Source of the DNA: Pseudofrankia inefficax
GTDB taxonomy: Bacteria; Actinomycetota; Actinomycetes; Frankiales; Frankiaceae
NCBI RefSeq assembly: GCF_000166135.1
Contig: NC_014666.1
Coordinates: 3,782,001-3,846,000, forward strand
Direction of reading: 5' to 3'
Length of the DNA stretch: 64,000 nucleotides
The position numbers were made by a program, and so were the translations under genes. Below the pieces are notes generated by a model that did no database searches, had not been told where the DNA came from, and saw only the letters and a list, made by a program, of their open reading frames with translations. Shown here one piece after another: positions 43,141 to 52,019 of this stretch. Numbering within the stretch: position 1 is the stretch's first letter; every line of letters begins with the position of its first letter.

Positions 43141-43857
43141 TCAGTGCTTGAAGTAGCGGAGCTCGCCGTGCGCCTCCAGCGCGGCGAGTGCCCGGCTCAG
43201 GTCGCCGCTCTCGATCGCGGCCAGCAGCTCCTCGTGGCGGCGCACGCCGGCCAGCCGGTCCGTGCCCGACTCCCGGGCCAGGTTGACGCTCATGACGAGC
43301 TGCATCTGGTTCATCAGGTTCTCGTAGCTGCTGGTCAGGCGGCTGTTCCCGCCCAGGGCGATCATCCCCAGGTGGAAGGCCCGGTTCGCCTCGACGTAGC
43401 GGGCCCGGTCGTCGGCCTTCACCGCGGCGCGCATCGCGGCGACGGCCGTCCGCATCGGCGTCAGCAGGTCGGCGGACATCACCGGGACGCCGAGCTCCAG
43501 GGCGAAGCGGTCCAGCACGGCCCGCAGCGAGTAGATCTCCCAGATGTCGCTGTCGGTCAGGTTGACCGCGCGGACGCCCCGGCGGGGCAGCCGCTGGAGC
43601 AGGCCCTGGTGCACCAGCACCTGCATCGCCTCCCGCAGCGGCGGCCGGCTGATGCCGAGGCGTTCGGTCAGCCATTCCTCGCGGACCCGTTCGCCGGGCG
43701 CGATCGTCCCCGTCAGGAGAAGATCGCGGATCTTGGCGATGGCGTGGTCGACGAGGCTGAGCTGCTCGATCCTGGTGTCGCTCCCGTCCTCCGACCTGAC
43801 ACTGTCCGACGGCCTGATGTTGTCTGACCCTGGGTTATGGGAGGTCGAGGCACTCAT
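43141..43857 (-). CDS. GntR-family regulator, FadR/FCD subfamily
   Basis: 238 residues. The HTH is at ~40-100: AKIRDLLLTGTIAPGERVRE, then RLGISRPPLREAMQVLVHQG and the wing LLQRLPRRGVRAVNLT. The FCD effector domain follows, with SLRAVLDRFALELG, NRAFHLGMI and RRHEELLAAIESGD supplying the usual Asp/His metal-binding pattern. ATG 43857 overlaps the amidohydrolase stop (ATGA), so it is the last gene of the operon. The TTTTGTAGACAAAA sites at 48578 and 48699 resemble FadR-type operators and are its likely targets. Confidence 0.92.
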   Translation of the reverse strand: MSASTSHNPGSDNIRPSDSVRSEDGSDTRIEQLSLVDHAIAKIRDLLLTGTIAPGERVREEWLTERLGISRPPLREAMQVLVHQGLLQRLPRRGVRAVNLTDSDIWEIYSLRAVLDRFALELGVPVMSADLLTPMRTAVAAMRAAVKADDRARYVEANRAFHLGMIALGGNSRLTSSYENLMNQMQLVMSVNLARESGTDRLAGVRRHEELLAAIESGDLSRALAALEAHGELRYFKH

Positions 43858-45026
43858 GCGGGCAGCCGCCGGACCACGGCCGCCACGGGATTACCGCCGG
43901 GTGGGCCCATGTGGGAGTTCCGCTCGCCGCCGGAGATGAAGGACATCGGCTGACCGGTGATGCTGACGACCAGCGCGCCGCCGACCGCTTTCGCGACGTG
44001 GTGTGCCTCGTGGTCGTCCAGGGCCGTGATGTGCTGGCCGCGCAGAACGTCACTGCCGGGCAGCACGAACTTGCCGAACACCTGAACGACCTGGGCCTGC
44101 TGGGCCGGCGAGAGGCAACAGTCGAAATCCACCCCCGCGGTCCGAATCGCCGTCTTGATGCCCTCGGTGTCCGCCATGTCCCTCGTGATTCCGTGCCCTA
44201 TCCGCAGCTCGCTGGCCGACTGGGCGCTGTTGGCCAGCAGCAGCACCTCACCACCGCGTTTCTCCCCACCGGACGACGTCGCGGCCACGGCGGAGAACAG
44301 GTCCCAATCACTGCGGATTCTATCGTCCGCGACCAGGTCTCGTTTCACCTCGCCGAGCGCGACGGCGACCCCCAGCGCGGAGGCGTCGTTCGACCAGCAC
44401 ATGGAGCCCATCGGGCCGATCCCGTAGTCCCCGGTGACGACGGTCTTCCCGCGCGACAGCGCGTCCGCGACCGCCCGGGAGGACAGCGCCGGTCCCTTGA
44501 CCATGACCAGATGGACGTCGTCCGGATCGGTCACGCCCGCGTCCAGCATGGCCGCCGCGACGGCGTCCGCGACCTTGTCGACCTGGGCGGTGCGCCCGAT
44601 GTCCTCGGGCAGGATCGGCTCGGTGTGGCCACGGCCCACGACCAGCCCAACCCCCGGCAGGCCGGCGGGCAGGTCGGCCACCCACTCCTGGGTGACGACG
44701 GTGACGTGCGGCGAGATGACGCCGGGGGAGCCGCCCGACACGGCGACGGTCACGGAGTCGGCCAGGTCCTCGACCGGGCAGCCGCGAGCCTCGGCCAGCG
44801 CGGTCCGCAGCGACACGTCGGCGAAGACCCGCGCGTGGTCGTTGTGCAGCCCGGAGCCCTCCGACTTGGCGATGAGCGCGACGACCGACGCGGGATCGAC
44901 GGCGCCGGAGGCGAACAGCGCCCGGAAGGCCGCGGTGTCGTTGGGGGCCAGCATCGGGACGACGTGCATCGACGCCTTCGGGTACCGGGCCGAGCGGGGG
45001 GACAGGGATGCCTCGGGGTTCGGCAC
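43854..45026 (-). CDS. Ring-opening amidohydrolase (cyanuric acid hydrolase/barbiturase family)
   Basis: 390 residues from GTG 45026 (GAGGAGC upstream). The family's three-fold repeat is visible through its Lys and Ser-Gly-Gly pairs: IAKSEG with SGGSPGVISPH; VKGPALSS with TSSGGEK; and FGKFVL with FISGGERNSHMGPPGGNPVA. These build the Lys-Ser site that opens cyclic ureides or amides such as cyanuric or barbituric acid. Which ring is cut cannot be told from these motifs. It is encoded with a NitT/TauT-type ABC transporter upstream and a GntR regulator downstream, so import, hydrolysis and control form one unit. Confidence 0.9.
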   Translation of the reverse strand: MPNPEASLSPRSARYPKASMHVVPMLAPNDTAAFRALFASGAVDPASVVALIAKSEGSGLHNDHARVFADVSLRTALAEARGCPVEDLADSVTVAVSGGSPGVISPHVTVVTQEWVADLPAGLPGVGLVVGRGHTEPILPEDIGRTAQVDKVADAVAAAMLDAGVTDPDDVHLVMVKGPALSSRAVADALSRGKTVVTGDYGIGPMGSMCWSNDASALGVAVALGEVKRDLVADDRIRSDWDLFSAVAATSSGGEKRGGEVLLLANSAQSASELRIGHGITRDMADTEGIKTAIRTAGVDFDCCLSPAQQAQVVQVFGKFVLPGSDVLRGQHITALDDHEAHHVAKAVGGALVVSITGQPMSFISGGERNSHMGPPGGNPVAAVVRRLPA

Positions 45027-45049
45027 GGTGTGCTCCTCGGGCTAGGCGG

Positions 45050-46642
45050 TCAGCGGATGCGGTCGCGGGCGGCGCTCTCCAGGGCGCCCACCACCAGGTA
45101 CAGGCCGAGGGAGACGATCAGGATCACGGTGATCGAAGCCCACAGGTTGATGTAGTTGCTGCTGATGACGTCGTAGGCCATCGCGTAGCCGAGCCCGTGC
45201 CCGGTGATGAGCCACTCGGCGAGGACCGAGCCCAGCACCGCGCCCGGCATCGAGATCTTCGCGGCCGCGAACAGGGCCGGCGCCGAGAAGGGCAGGCGGA
45301 CCTTCCCCAGCGCGTGGCGGGCCTCGCCGCCGAAGCAGTGCACGACGTCGGTGGCGGAGCTGGGGACCGCGCGCAGCCCGTCCACGATCGTGACCAGCGA
45401 CGGCACGAACGTCACGACACCGGCGATGACCGTCACGCCGACCAGCCCCCGGCCGAAGACGAGGCCGATGAGCGGGCACATCGCGATCAGCGGCACCGAC
45501 CGCAGGACGATGACGAACGGCATGACGGCCGAGCCGACCGCCGGGAACAGGGTGAGCGCCGCCGCGGCGAGCAGGGCGGCCACGGTGCCCGCGACCCAGC
45601 CGGATCCCGCGTCGACCATCGTCTGGCCCAGGCCCTTGAGCAGCACGTGACGGGCGTGCCCGGCCTCCGTGCCGGTGGCGAGGTAGTGCCACACGTCGCC
45701 GGGCGACTTGACGAAGTACGACGACAGGCCGCTGGAGGCGATGAGGATCTCCCAGACGACCAGGCCGAACAGGACGGCCCCGACGACCTTCGCGACGCCG
45801 AGCCCGAGCCGGGCCGGCCCGTGGTGGCGCCGCCGGGTGGGGGTGAACCCGCCGTCCAGCGGCGCCTCGACGTCGGCGCCGAGCCGAGCGGCCCCCAGCG
45901 CCGTGAGCCCGAACGCCAGGCCGCAGGCGAGCGTGCTGACCAGGGCGATGGCCCAGGTGCGCTCGACGGCGAGCTGCTGCTGGGCCTGGAGCATGACGAC
46001 GCCCAGCCCGCGGTCGCCGCCGAGGTAGTCCCCGATCATGACCCCGAGGATCGCGGCCGGCGCGGAGATCGACAGGCCGCTGGCGAGCAGGGGGATGCTG
46101 GAGCGCAGCCGGACCTTCACCAGCTGCTGCCAGCGGCCGCCGCCGAAGGCGCTGACCGCGTCGAGGGTCGCCGGTGACGCCGCCCGCAGGCCCGCGACGG
46201 CCGCGACGAGCGTGATGAAGAAGCACGACAGCGCGCTCATCACGATCTTGGCGCCGTCCGGGCTGTACGCCACGACGAGCAGCGGGCCGATCGCGATCGT
46301 GGGCACACAGTAGGTCGCGACGCCCACCGTCATCAGCCCGCCCTCGGCGGCCGGGACGACGAGGCAGATCGCGGCGAGCAGCAGCGCGGCGCCGTTGCCG
46401 ATCAGCCAGCCCTTCCAGGCGAGGTTCAGGGTCACGCCGAGGTCGCTGAGGTACAGGTCGTCGCGGAAGGCCTGGGCCACGACAGACGTCGGCGCGGGCA
46501 CGACGAAGTGGCCGGAGAACACGGTCACCGCGAGCAGCTGCCACAGCCCGAGCGCCGCGAGAGCGACGGCGGCCGACCACAGCCGGTGTTGGGCGCGGGC
46601 GCTGAGCGCGGGCCGGGCCGCGACCACGTCGACGCCCGCCAT
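45050..46642 (-). CDS. Fused double permease of a NitT/TauT-type ABC transporter
   Basis: 530 residues with two complete SsuC/TauC-like permease halves. Half 1 (~1-255): FVVPAPTSVVAQAFRDDLYL and coupling loop DAVSAFGGGRWQQLVKVRLR. Half 2 (~265-530): YFVKSPGDVWHYLATGTEAG and TDVVHCFGGEARHALGKVRL, ending ISSNYINLWASITVILIVSL. The usual homodimer is thus a covalent pseudo-dimer, which allows asymmetric halves. ATG 46642 overlaps the ATPase stop. The amidohydrolase follows after 23 bp. Confidence 0.9.
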   Translation of the reverse strand: MAGVDVVAARPALSARAQHRLWSAAVALAALGLWQLLAVTVFSGHFVVPAPTSVVAQAFRDDLYLSDLGVTLNLAWKGWLIGNGAALLLAAICLVVPAAEGGLMTVGVATYCVPTIAIGPLLVVAYSPDGAKIVMSALSCFFITLVAAVAGLRAASPATLDAVSAFGGGRWQQLVKVRLRSSIPLLASGLSISAPAAILGVMIGDYLGGDRGLGVVMLQAQQQLAVERTWAIALVSTLACGLAFGLTALGAARLGADVEAPLDGGFTPTRRRHHGPARLGLGVAKVVGAVLFGLVVWEILIASSGLSSYFVKSPGDVWHYLATGTEAGHARHVLLKGLGQTMVDAGSGWVAGTVAALLAAAALTLFPAVGSAVMPFVIVLRSVPLIAMCPLIGLVFGRGLVGVTVIAGVVTFVPSLVTIVDGLRAVPSSATDVVHCFGGEARHALGKVRLPFSAPALFAAAKISMPGAVLGSVLAEWLITGHGLGYAMAYDVISSNYINLWASITVILIVSLGLYLVVGALESAARDRIR

Positions 46643-47469
46643 CAGGCCCGCACCCCGCCGGAGAACAGCACAGCGCTGAGATGGTCGCAGGCGGCGTGGA
46701 ACTCCGGTGAGCTCAGCAGGGCCGGCTGGCGCGGCCGCCCGAACGGCACCGTGCACCGCTCGAGAATCCGGCCGGGCCGCGGGCTCATGACGACGACGGT
46801 GTCCGCGAGGAACACGGCCTCGGCGATCGAGTGGGTGACCAGCACGGTGGTCGTCGCGCGTTCCATCCAGATGCGCTGCAGCTCGATGTTGAGCCGCTGG
46901 CGCATCATCTCGTCGAGCGCGCCGAACGGCTCGTCCAGCAGCAGGAGCGCGGGCCGCAGCACCAGCGCCCGGGCGATCGCCACCCGCTGGCGCATGCCGC
47001 CGGACAGCTGGGACGGCCGGCTCCCCTCGAAGCCGGCCAGGCCGACGAGCTCGATCAGCCCGGAGATCGCGTCGTCGTCTGACTGGCCGGCGAGCTCCAG
47101 CGGCATCCGGATGTTCTTGCGCACGCTGCGCCACGGCAGCAGGGCCGGATCCTGGAAGGCGACGCCCATCTGGTGACGGCGCCGGATCTCGCCGGGCGCG
47201 GCGCCGCCGGCCAGGATGGTCCCGGTCGTCGGCGCCTCCAGGTCGGCGATCATCCGCAGGATCGTGGACTTGCCGCAGCCCGACGGCCCGAGCAGCGCCG
47301 TGAAGCTGCCGGCCGGGACGTCCAGGTCGATCGACTCCAGGGCGTGCACCTCACGGCCGCGGTGCCCGTAGACCTTCGAGACCCCCGACAGCCGCAGCCC
47401 GGCCGCCGGGGGACCCGGCGCCGGATCGAGCGCGGCCGGCGCCGCCTCCCGTTCGGCGACGCTGGTCAC
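46642..47469 (-). CDS. ABC transporter ATP-binding protein, NitT/TauT type
   Basis: 275 residues. Walker [11 protein letters not shown]-loop [18 protein letters not shown], signature LSGGMRQR, Walker [13 protein letters not shown] and H-switch [11 protein letters not shown] are the SsuB/TauB pattern. GTG 47469 overlaps the SBP stop (GTGA), and its own stop overlaps the permease start. It energises the fused permease. Confidence 0.93.
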   Translation of the reverse strand: MTSVAEREAAPAALDPAPGPPAAGLRLSGVSKVYGHRGREVHALESIDLDVPAGSFTALLGPSGCGKSTILRMIADLEAPTTGTILAGGAAPGEIRRRHQMGVAFQDPALLPWRSVRKNIRMPLELAGQSDDDAISGLIELVGLAGFEGSRPSQLSGGMRQRVAIARALVLRPALLLLDEPFGALDEMMRQRLNIELQRIWMERATTTVLVTHSIAEAVFLADTVVVMSPRPGRILERCTVPFGRPRQPALLSSPEFHAACDHLSAVLFSGGVRA

Positions 47470-48551
47470 GCCGGGACGCTCCCGCCCTGGTAGACCTCCT
47501 GGAGCACCTCGTTGGTGAACATGTCCTTCGACGCCTTGACCCCGCCGAGGCCCAGCGACGCGATGGTACCGGCGATCTTCTCGTCGGTCATCCAGAACAG
47601 CCCGTGCGCCTTGGTGTCCGCGTCGGCGACGAAGGCGTTCTGCAGGCCGGCGTCGACCTTCTGCTGGGCCGGGTCGAGCTTGAGGTCCTTGCCGAAGTTC
47701 GTGACGGCCAGGTTGGCCGCGCCGTCGGGGTCGGCCACGACGTCGGCCCAGCCGAGGGACTCGCCCTTCATGAGGCCGACGAGCGCCTTCTTCTTCGTGG
47801 CGTCGGCGAGGTCCGAGGTCCGCGCGATGTAGAGGTCCTCCATCAGCGGGTAGTGGAAGTCGCTCAGCAGCAGGACGTAGGTGTCGACGCCCTTGGTCTT
47901 GAGGATCGCCGGCTCGTTCGCGGCGAACGCCATGAGCCCGTCGATCTCGCCCGAGGCGAGCGAGGTGACGTCGAAGCCGACCGTGACCACGGTGATCTTC
48001 GAGACGTCGAGGTTGTTGGCCTTCACGAACGAGTTCCAGATCGGCGCGTTCGTGTCGCTGATACCGATCTTCTTGCCGTACATGTCGGTCGGCGTCTTGA
48101 TCGGCTTCGACGCGAGCGACGCGATGCACGTGGGGTTCTTCTGGAAGCCGGCACCGATGACCTTGATGTCGGCGCCGTTGTTGATCGCGCCGATCACCTC
48201 GGCGGTGTGGCTGATGCCGACCAGCGCCTTGCCCGAGACGACGATCGGCTCGGGCGCGAGGCTCGGCCCGCCCGCGAGCAGGGTGACGTTGAGGCCGGCG
48301 GCCTTGTAGTAGCCCTTCGTGGTGGCGAAGAAGCTGCCCGCGAACTGGACGTTCTTCAGGTAGCAGAACTGCAGCGCCACCGACGTCAGCCCGCCGGAGG
48401 TGCCGCCGGACGAGCCCGAGCTGGACGAGGACCCACAGGCCGCCAGGAAGGAGGCCAGTGCTCCGCCCACGCCGAGGGCCGTGCCGGTGCGCAGGACCTG
48501 GCGGCGCGAGAAGCCGCGCTGCGCGAGGACGTCGTCCGTGGAGTCGATCAT
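47466..48551 (-). CDS. ABC substrate-binding protein, NMT1/SsuA type, probable Tat lipoprotein
   Basis: 361 residues. The N-terminus has a twin-arginine motif ([10 protein letters not shown]) before a hydrophobic stretch ending in lipobox FLAAC (Cys39), so export is probably by Tat. The mature part is NMT1-like: [56 protein letters not shown] and [20 protein letters not shown]. Relatives bind thiamine-pyrimidine precursors, taurine, sulfonates or nitrate. GAGGTGGG precedes ATG 48551, and a 16-bp operator lies 27 bp upstream. It heads the ring-opening amidohydrolase operon, suggesting a cyclic ureide-like ligand. Confidence 0.92.
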   Translation of the reverse strand: MIDSTDDVLAQRGFSRRQVLRTGTALGVGGALASFLAACGSSSSSGSSGGTSGGLTSVALQFCYLKNVQFAGSFFATTKGYYKAAGLNVTLLAGGPSLAPEPIVVSGKALVGISHTAEVIGAINNGADIKVIGAGFQKNPTCIASLASKPIKTPTDMYGKKIGISDTNAPIWNSFVKANNLDVSKITVVTVGFDVTSLASGEIDGLMAFAANEPAILKTKGVDTYVLLLSDFHYPLMEDLYIARTSDLADATKKKALVGLMKGESLGWADVVADPDGAANLAVTNFGKDLKLDPAQQKVDAGLQNAFVADADTKAHGLFWMTDEKIAGTIASLGLGGVKASKDMFTNEVLQEVYQGGSVPA

Positions 48552-48577
48552 TTGGGTACCCACCTCGGCTTGAATGG

Positions 48578-48593
48578 CTTTTGTAGACAAAAG
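48578..48593. promoter_or_regulatory. FadR-type operator, minus-operon side
   Basis: CTTTTGTAGACAAAAG, a palindrome except for the central AG. It lies 27 bp upstream of the SBP start. Its 14-bp core recurs exactly at 48699, with centres 120 bp apart. It resembles the TnGTnnACnA-type half-sites bound by FadR-subfamily GntR proteins; the GntR at 43141 is the candidate binder. Confidence 0.7.
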
Positions 48594-48698
48594 TCTGAGG
48601 CGAGGATGTTGCGGGCCGATGTCCCGAGCGTCGCGGTCGCGTGTCCCCATGTATCGGCGCTTGTCGGGGCCATGATCGCCCATCGGGGCCAGTCGGTT

Positions 48699-48712
48699 TT
48701 TTGTAGACAAAA
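48699..48712. promoter_or_regulatory. FadR-type operator, plus-operon side
   Basis: TTTTGTAGACAAAA, identical to the core of the 48578 site, 16 bp upstream of the BASS transporter start. A TAGAGT box (48716-48721) lies just after it and could be a -10 element that a bound repressor would block. Confidence 0.7.
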
Positions 48713-48728
48713 GGCTAGAGTGGGGCGT

Positions 48729-49814
48729 GTGACGACGACAGGCGCGCCGCGGCCCGTCACGGGCTGGCGCTGGCGGGCCGCGCTGGGCCGGGTCGACCGC
48801 TTCCTGCTCGCGATCCTCGGGACCGTGGCGTTGGCGAGCGTGCTGCCCGCCCGCGGCGAGGCGTCCCACGTCGTCGGCGACCTGGCGGACGCCGTGGTCG
48901 CGCTGCTGTTCTTCCTCTACGGGGCCCGGCTGGCGCCACGGGCGGCGTGGGAGGGGCTGCGGTCCTGGCGCCTGCACCTGACCGTCTTCCTGGCGACCTT
49001 CGCCCTGTTCCCCGTGATCGGGCTGGCCGCGCGGGTACTGGAGCCGACCGTGCTGCCCCCGGGCCTGTACTTCGGCGTGCTGTTCCTGTGCCTGCTGCCC
49101 TCGACGGTCCAGAGCTCGATCGCCTTCACGGCCATCGGGCGCGGCAACGTCCCCGCCGCGATCTGCGCGGCAACCGTGTCCAACCTCGCCGGGGTCGTCG
49201 TCACCCCGCTGCTGGCCGCGTTGCTGCTCGGCTCGCGGGTGGACGTCTCCGCCGGCTCCGTCCTGCGGATCGCCGCCCAGCTGCTGGCGCCCTTCGCGCT
49301 CGGCCAGCTCGCCCGGCCCTGGATCGGCGCGACGCTCGAACGCCACCGCGCCGCGACCGGCCTGGTCGACCGCGGCTCCGTGCTGATCGTCGTCTACTCG
49401 GCGTTCAGCGCGGGCGTCGTCGCCGGCGTCTGGGGGCAGGTCACCGTCGGGCGGGTGCTGTGCGTGATCGGCGTCGACGCGGTGATCCTCGCCGTCGTGC
49501 TCACGGCGACGACGTACGGGTCCCGCCGGCTGGGCTTCCCGATCGAGGACCGCATCGTGGTGACCTTCTGCGGGTCGAAGAAGTCGATCGCCACCGGGAT
49601 TCCGATGGCCACCGTGTTGTTCGCGCACCGTGACGTCAGCCTGATCGTCCTGCCCGCGATGCTCTACCACCAGCTGCAGCTGATGGTCTGCGCCGCCCTC
49701 GCCCGCCGCTACGACCGCCGAGCCCCCGAGCCGGAGCCGGCGTCGGCGACGGCGCTGGAGGTGGAACCGCGGGTGGAGTCGGCGTCGCGGGCGGAGCCGG
49801 CGTGGCCCGCGTGA
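48729..49814 (+). CDS. Bile acid:sodium symporter (BASS) family transporter
   Basis: 361 residues from GTG 48729. About nine to ten hydrophobic segments with BASS features: LLFFLYGARLAPRAAWEGLR, FLCLLPSTVQSSIAFTAIGR (the PSTVQSS crossover motif), CAATVSNLAGVVVTPLLAAL, and FCGSKKSIATGIPMATVLF. The family imports organic anions with Na+. The C-terminal 35 residues are a Glu/Pro/Ala tail. Its last 13 bp overlap the next gene, and it shares an operator with the divergent ring-opening operon, so it is a probable second importer for the same or a related anion. Confidence 0.92.
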   Translation: MTTTGAPRPVTGWRWRAALGRVDRFLLAILGTVALASVLPARGEASHVVGDLADAVVALLFFLYGARLAPRAAWEGLRSWRLHLTVFLATFALFPVIGLAARVLEPTVLPPGLYFGVLFLCLLPSTVQSSIAFTAIGRGNVPAAICAATVSNLAGVVVTPLLAALLLGSRVDVSAGSVLRIAAQLLAPFALGQLARPWIGATLERHRAATGLVDRGSVLIVVYSAFSAGVVAGVWGQVTVGRVLCVIGVDAVILAVVLTATTYGSRRLGFPIEDRIVVTFCGSKKSIATGIPMATVLFAHRDVSLIVLPAMLYHQLQLMVCAALARRYDRRAPEPEPASATALEVEPRVESASRAEPAWPA

Positions 49815-50458
49815 GGCGGGTCGGGCTCGTCGTGCCGTCCTCCAACCCGACGATCGAGCGGTTCCTCGCCGACGCCGACGTCCGCGCGGTCCTTGGGCTG
49901 GAGGTCGTGTGCACCCGCCTGGCCGTCGAGCGGATCGACCGCGAGGCCGACGGGCAGTTCGCGCCGGCCCGGATCACGGCGGCGACCGACCTGCTCGCCG
50001 ACGCCGAGGTCGACCTGACCGTGTGGGCCGGGACGTCCCGGTTCTGGCTGGACGACGGCCTGCCCGTCCTGAGCTCGCGTGAGGCGATGTTCGCCGCGCT
50101 GGACGACGTCGGTGCTCCGCGGGTCAGCGTGCTGACGCCCTACACCGACGACGTCCACGAGGCCATCCTCGCCACCGTCCGGTCCTCGGGCCGCACGGTC
50201 GCCGCGTCCCGCGCCCTCGGGATCTCGCGCAACCTCGACTTCGCCGCCGTCGACCCGACGCCGCACGTACGCGCCCTGAGCGAGCACCCGGTCATGGTCG
50301 TCTGCACGAACGTGCTGGCCACGACCGGGGCCGGGCTCATCGTCGACAGCATCGTCGCGACCCTCTGGCACGCGGCCCGGCTGACTGAAGCCAGCTCCCT
50401 TGGCTACGCCGACGCGTTCACGTCCCTGATGGCCTCCAGGAGGCACCATGACCTATGA
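49802..50458 (+). CDS. Asp/Glu racemase-superfamily protein (maleate isomerase/arylmalonate decarboxylase-like)
   Basis: 218 residues. The start VGLVVPSSNPTIERFLADAD is typical of maleate cis-trans isomerases. Of the two catalytic Cys usual in racemases and isomerases, the second is present (VVCTNV, ~176) but the first is replaced: the loop reads WAGTSRFW. Having GTS there resembles arylmalonate decarboxylase, which also keeps only the second Cys. So decarboxylation of a malonate-like acid is as likely as isomerisation. GTG 49802 is inside the BASS gene and its end overlaps the GAF gene, so all three are coupled. Confidence 0.87.
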   Translation: MARVRRVGLVVPSSNPTIERFLADADVRAVLGLEVVCTRLAVERIDREADGQFAPARITAATDLLADAEVDLTVWAGTSRFWLDDGLPVLSSREAMFAALDDVGAPRVSVLTPYTDDVHEAILATVRSSGRTVAASRALGISRNLDFAAVDPTPHVRALSEHPVMVVCTNVLATTGAGLIVDSIVATLWHAARLTEASSLGYADAFTSLMASRRHHDL

Positions 50459-50921
50459 CCCCGGTGACGTCGCCGCCGAGATCGTTCTTGCGCTCCGGCT
50501 GCGGCTGGACGCCGACCGCGTCACCCTGCGGCTCGACACGCCAGGGATGAACTTTCCCTGCGCCGCGGAGAGCACCGCGCCCGGGGTCCGCGCGATGACC
50601 ACAGACAACTCCCTCGACCAGCGCGGAGCCGCGACCGCGCAGTGGATCATGGCCACCCGTCAGGTCCTGGTCCAGCCCGACCTCACCGCCGTAGACCCGG
50701 CGCCGCCCCAGCCCCTGATGGACGTCTACGGCGTGCGGGCCCAGATGCTCGCGCCAGTCGTCGTCGCCGACGTGGTGACCGGCTGGCTCTCCGCGCACTC
50801 GCTGCGACCCCGGCCCTGGACCGAGGACGACGCGGCCACCATCAAGGCGGCGGCCACCGTCACGGCGCAGCGGATCGACGAGGTGCGCGCGGGCCCTGGC
50901 TACACCCGCTGGCTGGCGTAG
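50448..50921 (+). CDS. GAF-domain protein
   Basis: 157 residues, nearly all one GAF domain: DVAAEIVLALRLRLDADRVT, TDNSLDQRGAATAQWIMATR, GVRAQMLAPVVVADVVTGWL and the C-terminal DAATIKAAATVTAQRIDEV. AGGAGG precedes ATG 50448, which lies inside the previous gene. No output domain is attached, so it may be a small-molecule binding partner or an enzyme accessory rather than a classical sensor. Third gene of the BASS operon. Confidence 0.85.
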   Translation: MTYDPGDVAAEIVLALRLRLDADRVTLRLDTPGMNFPCAAESTAPGVRAMTTDNSLDQRGAATAQWIMATRQVLVQPDLTAVDPAPPQPLMDVYGVRAQMLAPVVVADVVTGWLSAHSLRPRPWTEDDAATIKAAATVTAQRIDEVRAGPGYTRWLA

Positions 50922-51069
50922 GCATCGTTTCGCGCTGGCTGTCTGCGGTGGATCTCGATATCCCCACGTCCGGGCTGTGCCTCGGCGCCCTGATCGCCAA
51001 TTCGATTCTTTGGCGACCCTGCCGGCCCGGTCCCCTTCCGGCAGGGCTCACCCGGCCCCGACGTCCCCA

Positions 51070-51144
51070 TGATCGCCGTTTCGGCCCTCCGGTGGTCGTT
51101 GTCGAACCCGAATCGCAACCACCAGCGGGCCGAAACAGCGATCA
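51070..51144. repeat. 75-bp palindromic repeat, copy 4
   Basis: TGATCGCCGTTTCGGCCCTC on the left and GGGCCGAAACAGCGATCA on the right. The inner GGTGGTCGTTG/CAACCACC segment adds a second pairing. It directly precedes a PhzF-family pseudogene. Confidence 0.88.
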
Positions 51145-51806
51145 AGACGACGGGCAGAAGTTGGCGGTCGCGCTTCCCGCAGTCGCGGTGTACATCCTGC
51201 TCGCCACCGAGCCCTGCCGCGGGATCTCGCTCGACCTGCGCGAGGAGATCGCCGCTCCTGACCAGCGAGACCATCTTCCTCGACGACGTCGAGAAGGCCG
51301 AGATCTCGATCCACAACCTGTCCCGCCAGATTCCGTTCGCCGGACACGCCGCGGTCGGCGCCGCCTGGACCATCGCTCGACTCACCGGGCACCACCCGTC
51401 CGTCCTGCGCACGACCGGCCGCGAGGCCGAGAGCTGGGCCGATTCCGCTGGAGTCTGGGTTCGCGCGCCTCTGTCGATGACGCCGCCGTGGTGGGCCGAG
51501 CGTCTCGACGACCCGTGCCAGGTCGACGACCTCGGCGGCCCGCTCAGCCCTACCCAGGACTTCACCCAACTGTGGGCCTGGATCGACGGACCCGCGGGTA
51601 TCGCCCGCATGCGCACCTACGCCGCCCGCGTCGGCATCCCCGAGGATGAAGCCTGCGGCACTGGAGCCATGCGCCTGGCCGCCGGACACGGCCGCCGCAT
51701 GACCATCCACCACGGCGAAGGCTCCATCATCCACGCCGCACCAGGACCGGCTGGCTACGCCGGCATCGCCGGACACATCACCGAAGTCCCGGCCCGCGAG
51801 ATCTGA
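51145..51806 (+). pseudogene. PhzF-family protein, truncated and frameshifted
   Basis: The later frame reads LTSETIFLDDVEKAEISIHN, QIPFAGHAAVGAAW, EDEACGTGAMRLA and GSIIHAAPGPAGYAGIAGHI, a PhzF-type isomerase/epimerase with the SETxF Glu retained. Upstream, residues resembling the preceding part (DLREEIAA) are in a different frame, with the shift near 51255. The normal N-terminus with its GNP motif is missing; instead the sequence abuts the 75-bp repeat. A partial protein could start inside the repeat, but it would lack ~40 residues. Most likely inactive. Confidence 0.72.
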
Positions 51807-52019
51807 CAAGCCACCTGCTGACCGACCCGGCCGGCTACGGGGCGACGACGAACGTGGCGTGCTTCCGAATTCCCCGTTTAAGATCAAGAATACGCGGTCG
51901 GCTGGGCCGCGGGACGGCTGCGCGCGTCCTCGGCGGGCCGCGCTCACCGGCGCGGCGCAGAGCGGCTAGAGTGTGTGATACTTTGGCTCTTTATCCGTAT
52001 CTGAACTACGTGAGGATAC

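Noticed and set aside
45008-46177. 389-codon plus-strand frame opposite the fused permease
   Set aside because: Shadow frame; no ribosome site and His/Asp/Arg-rich low-complexity product.
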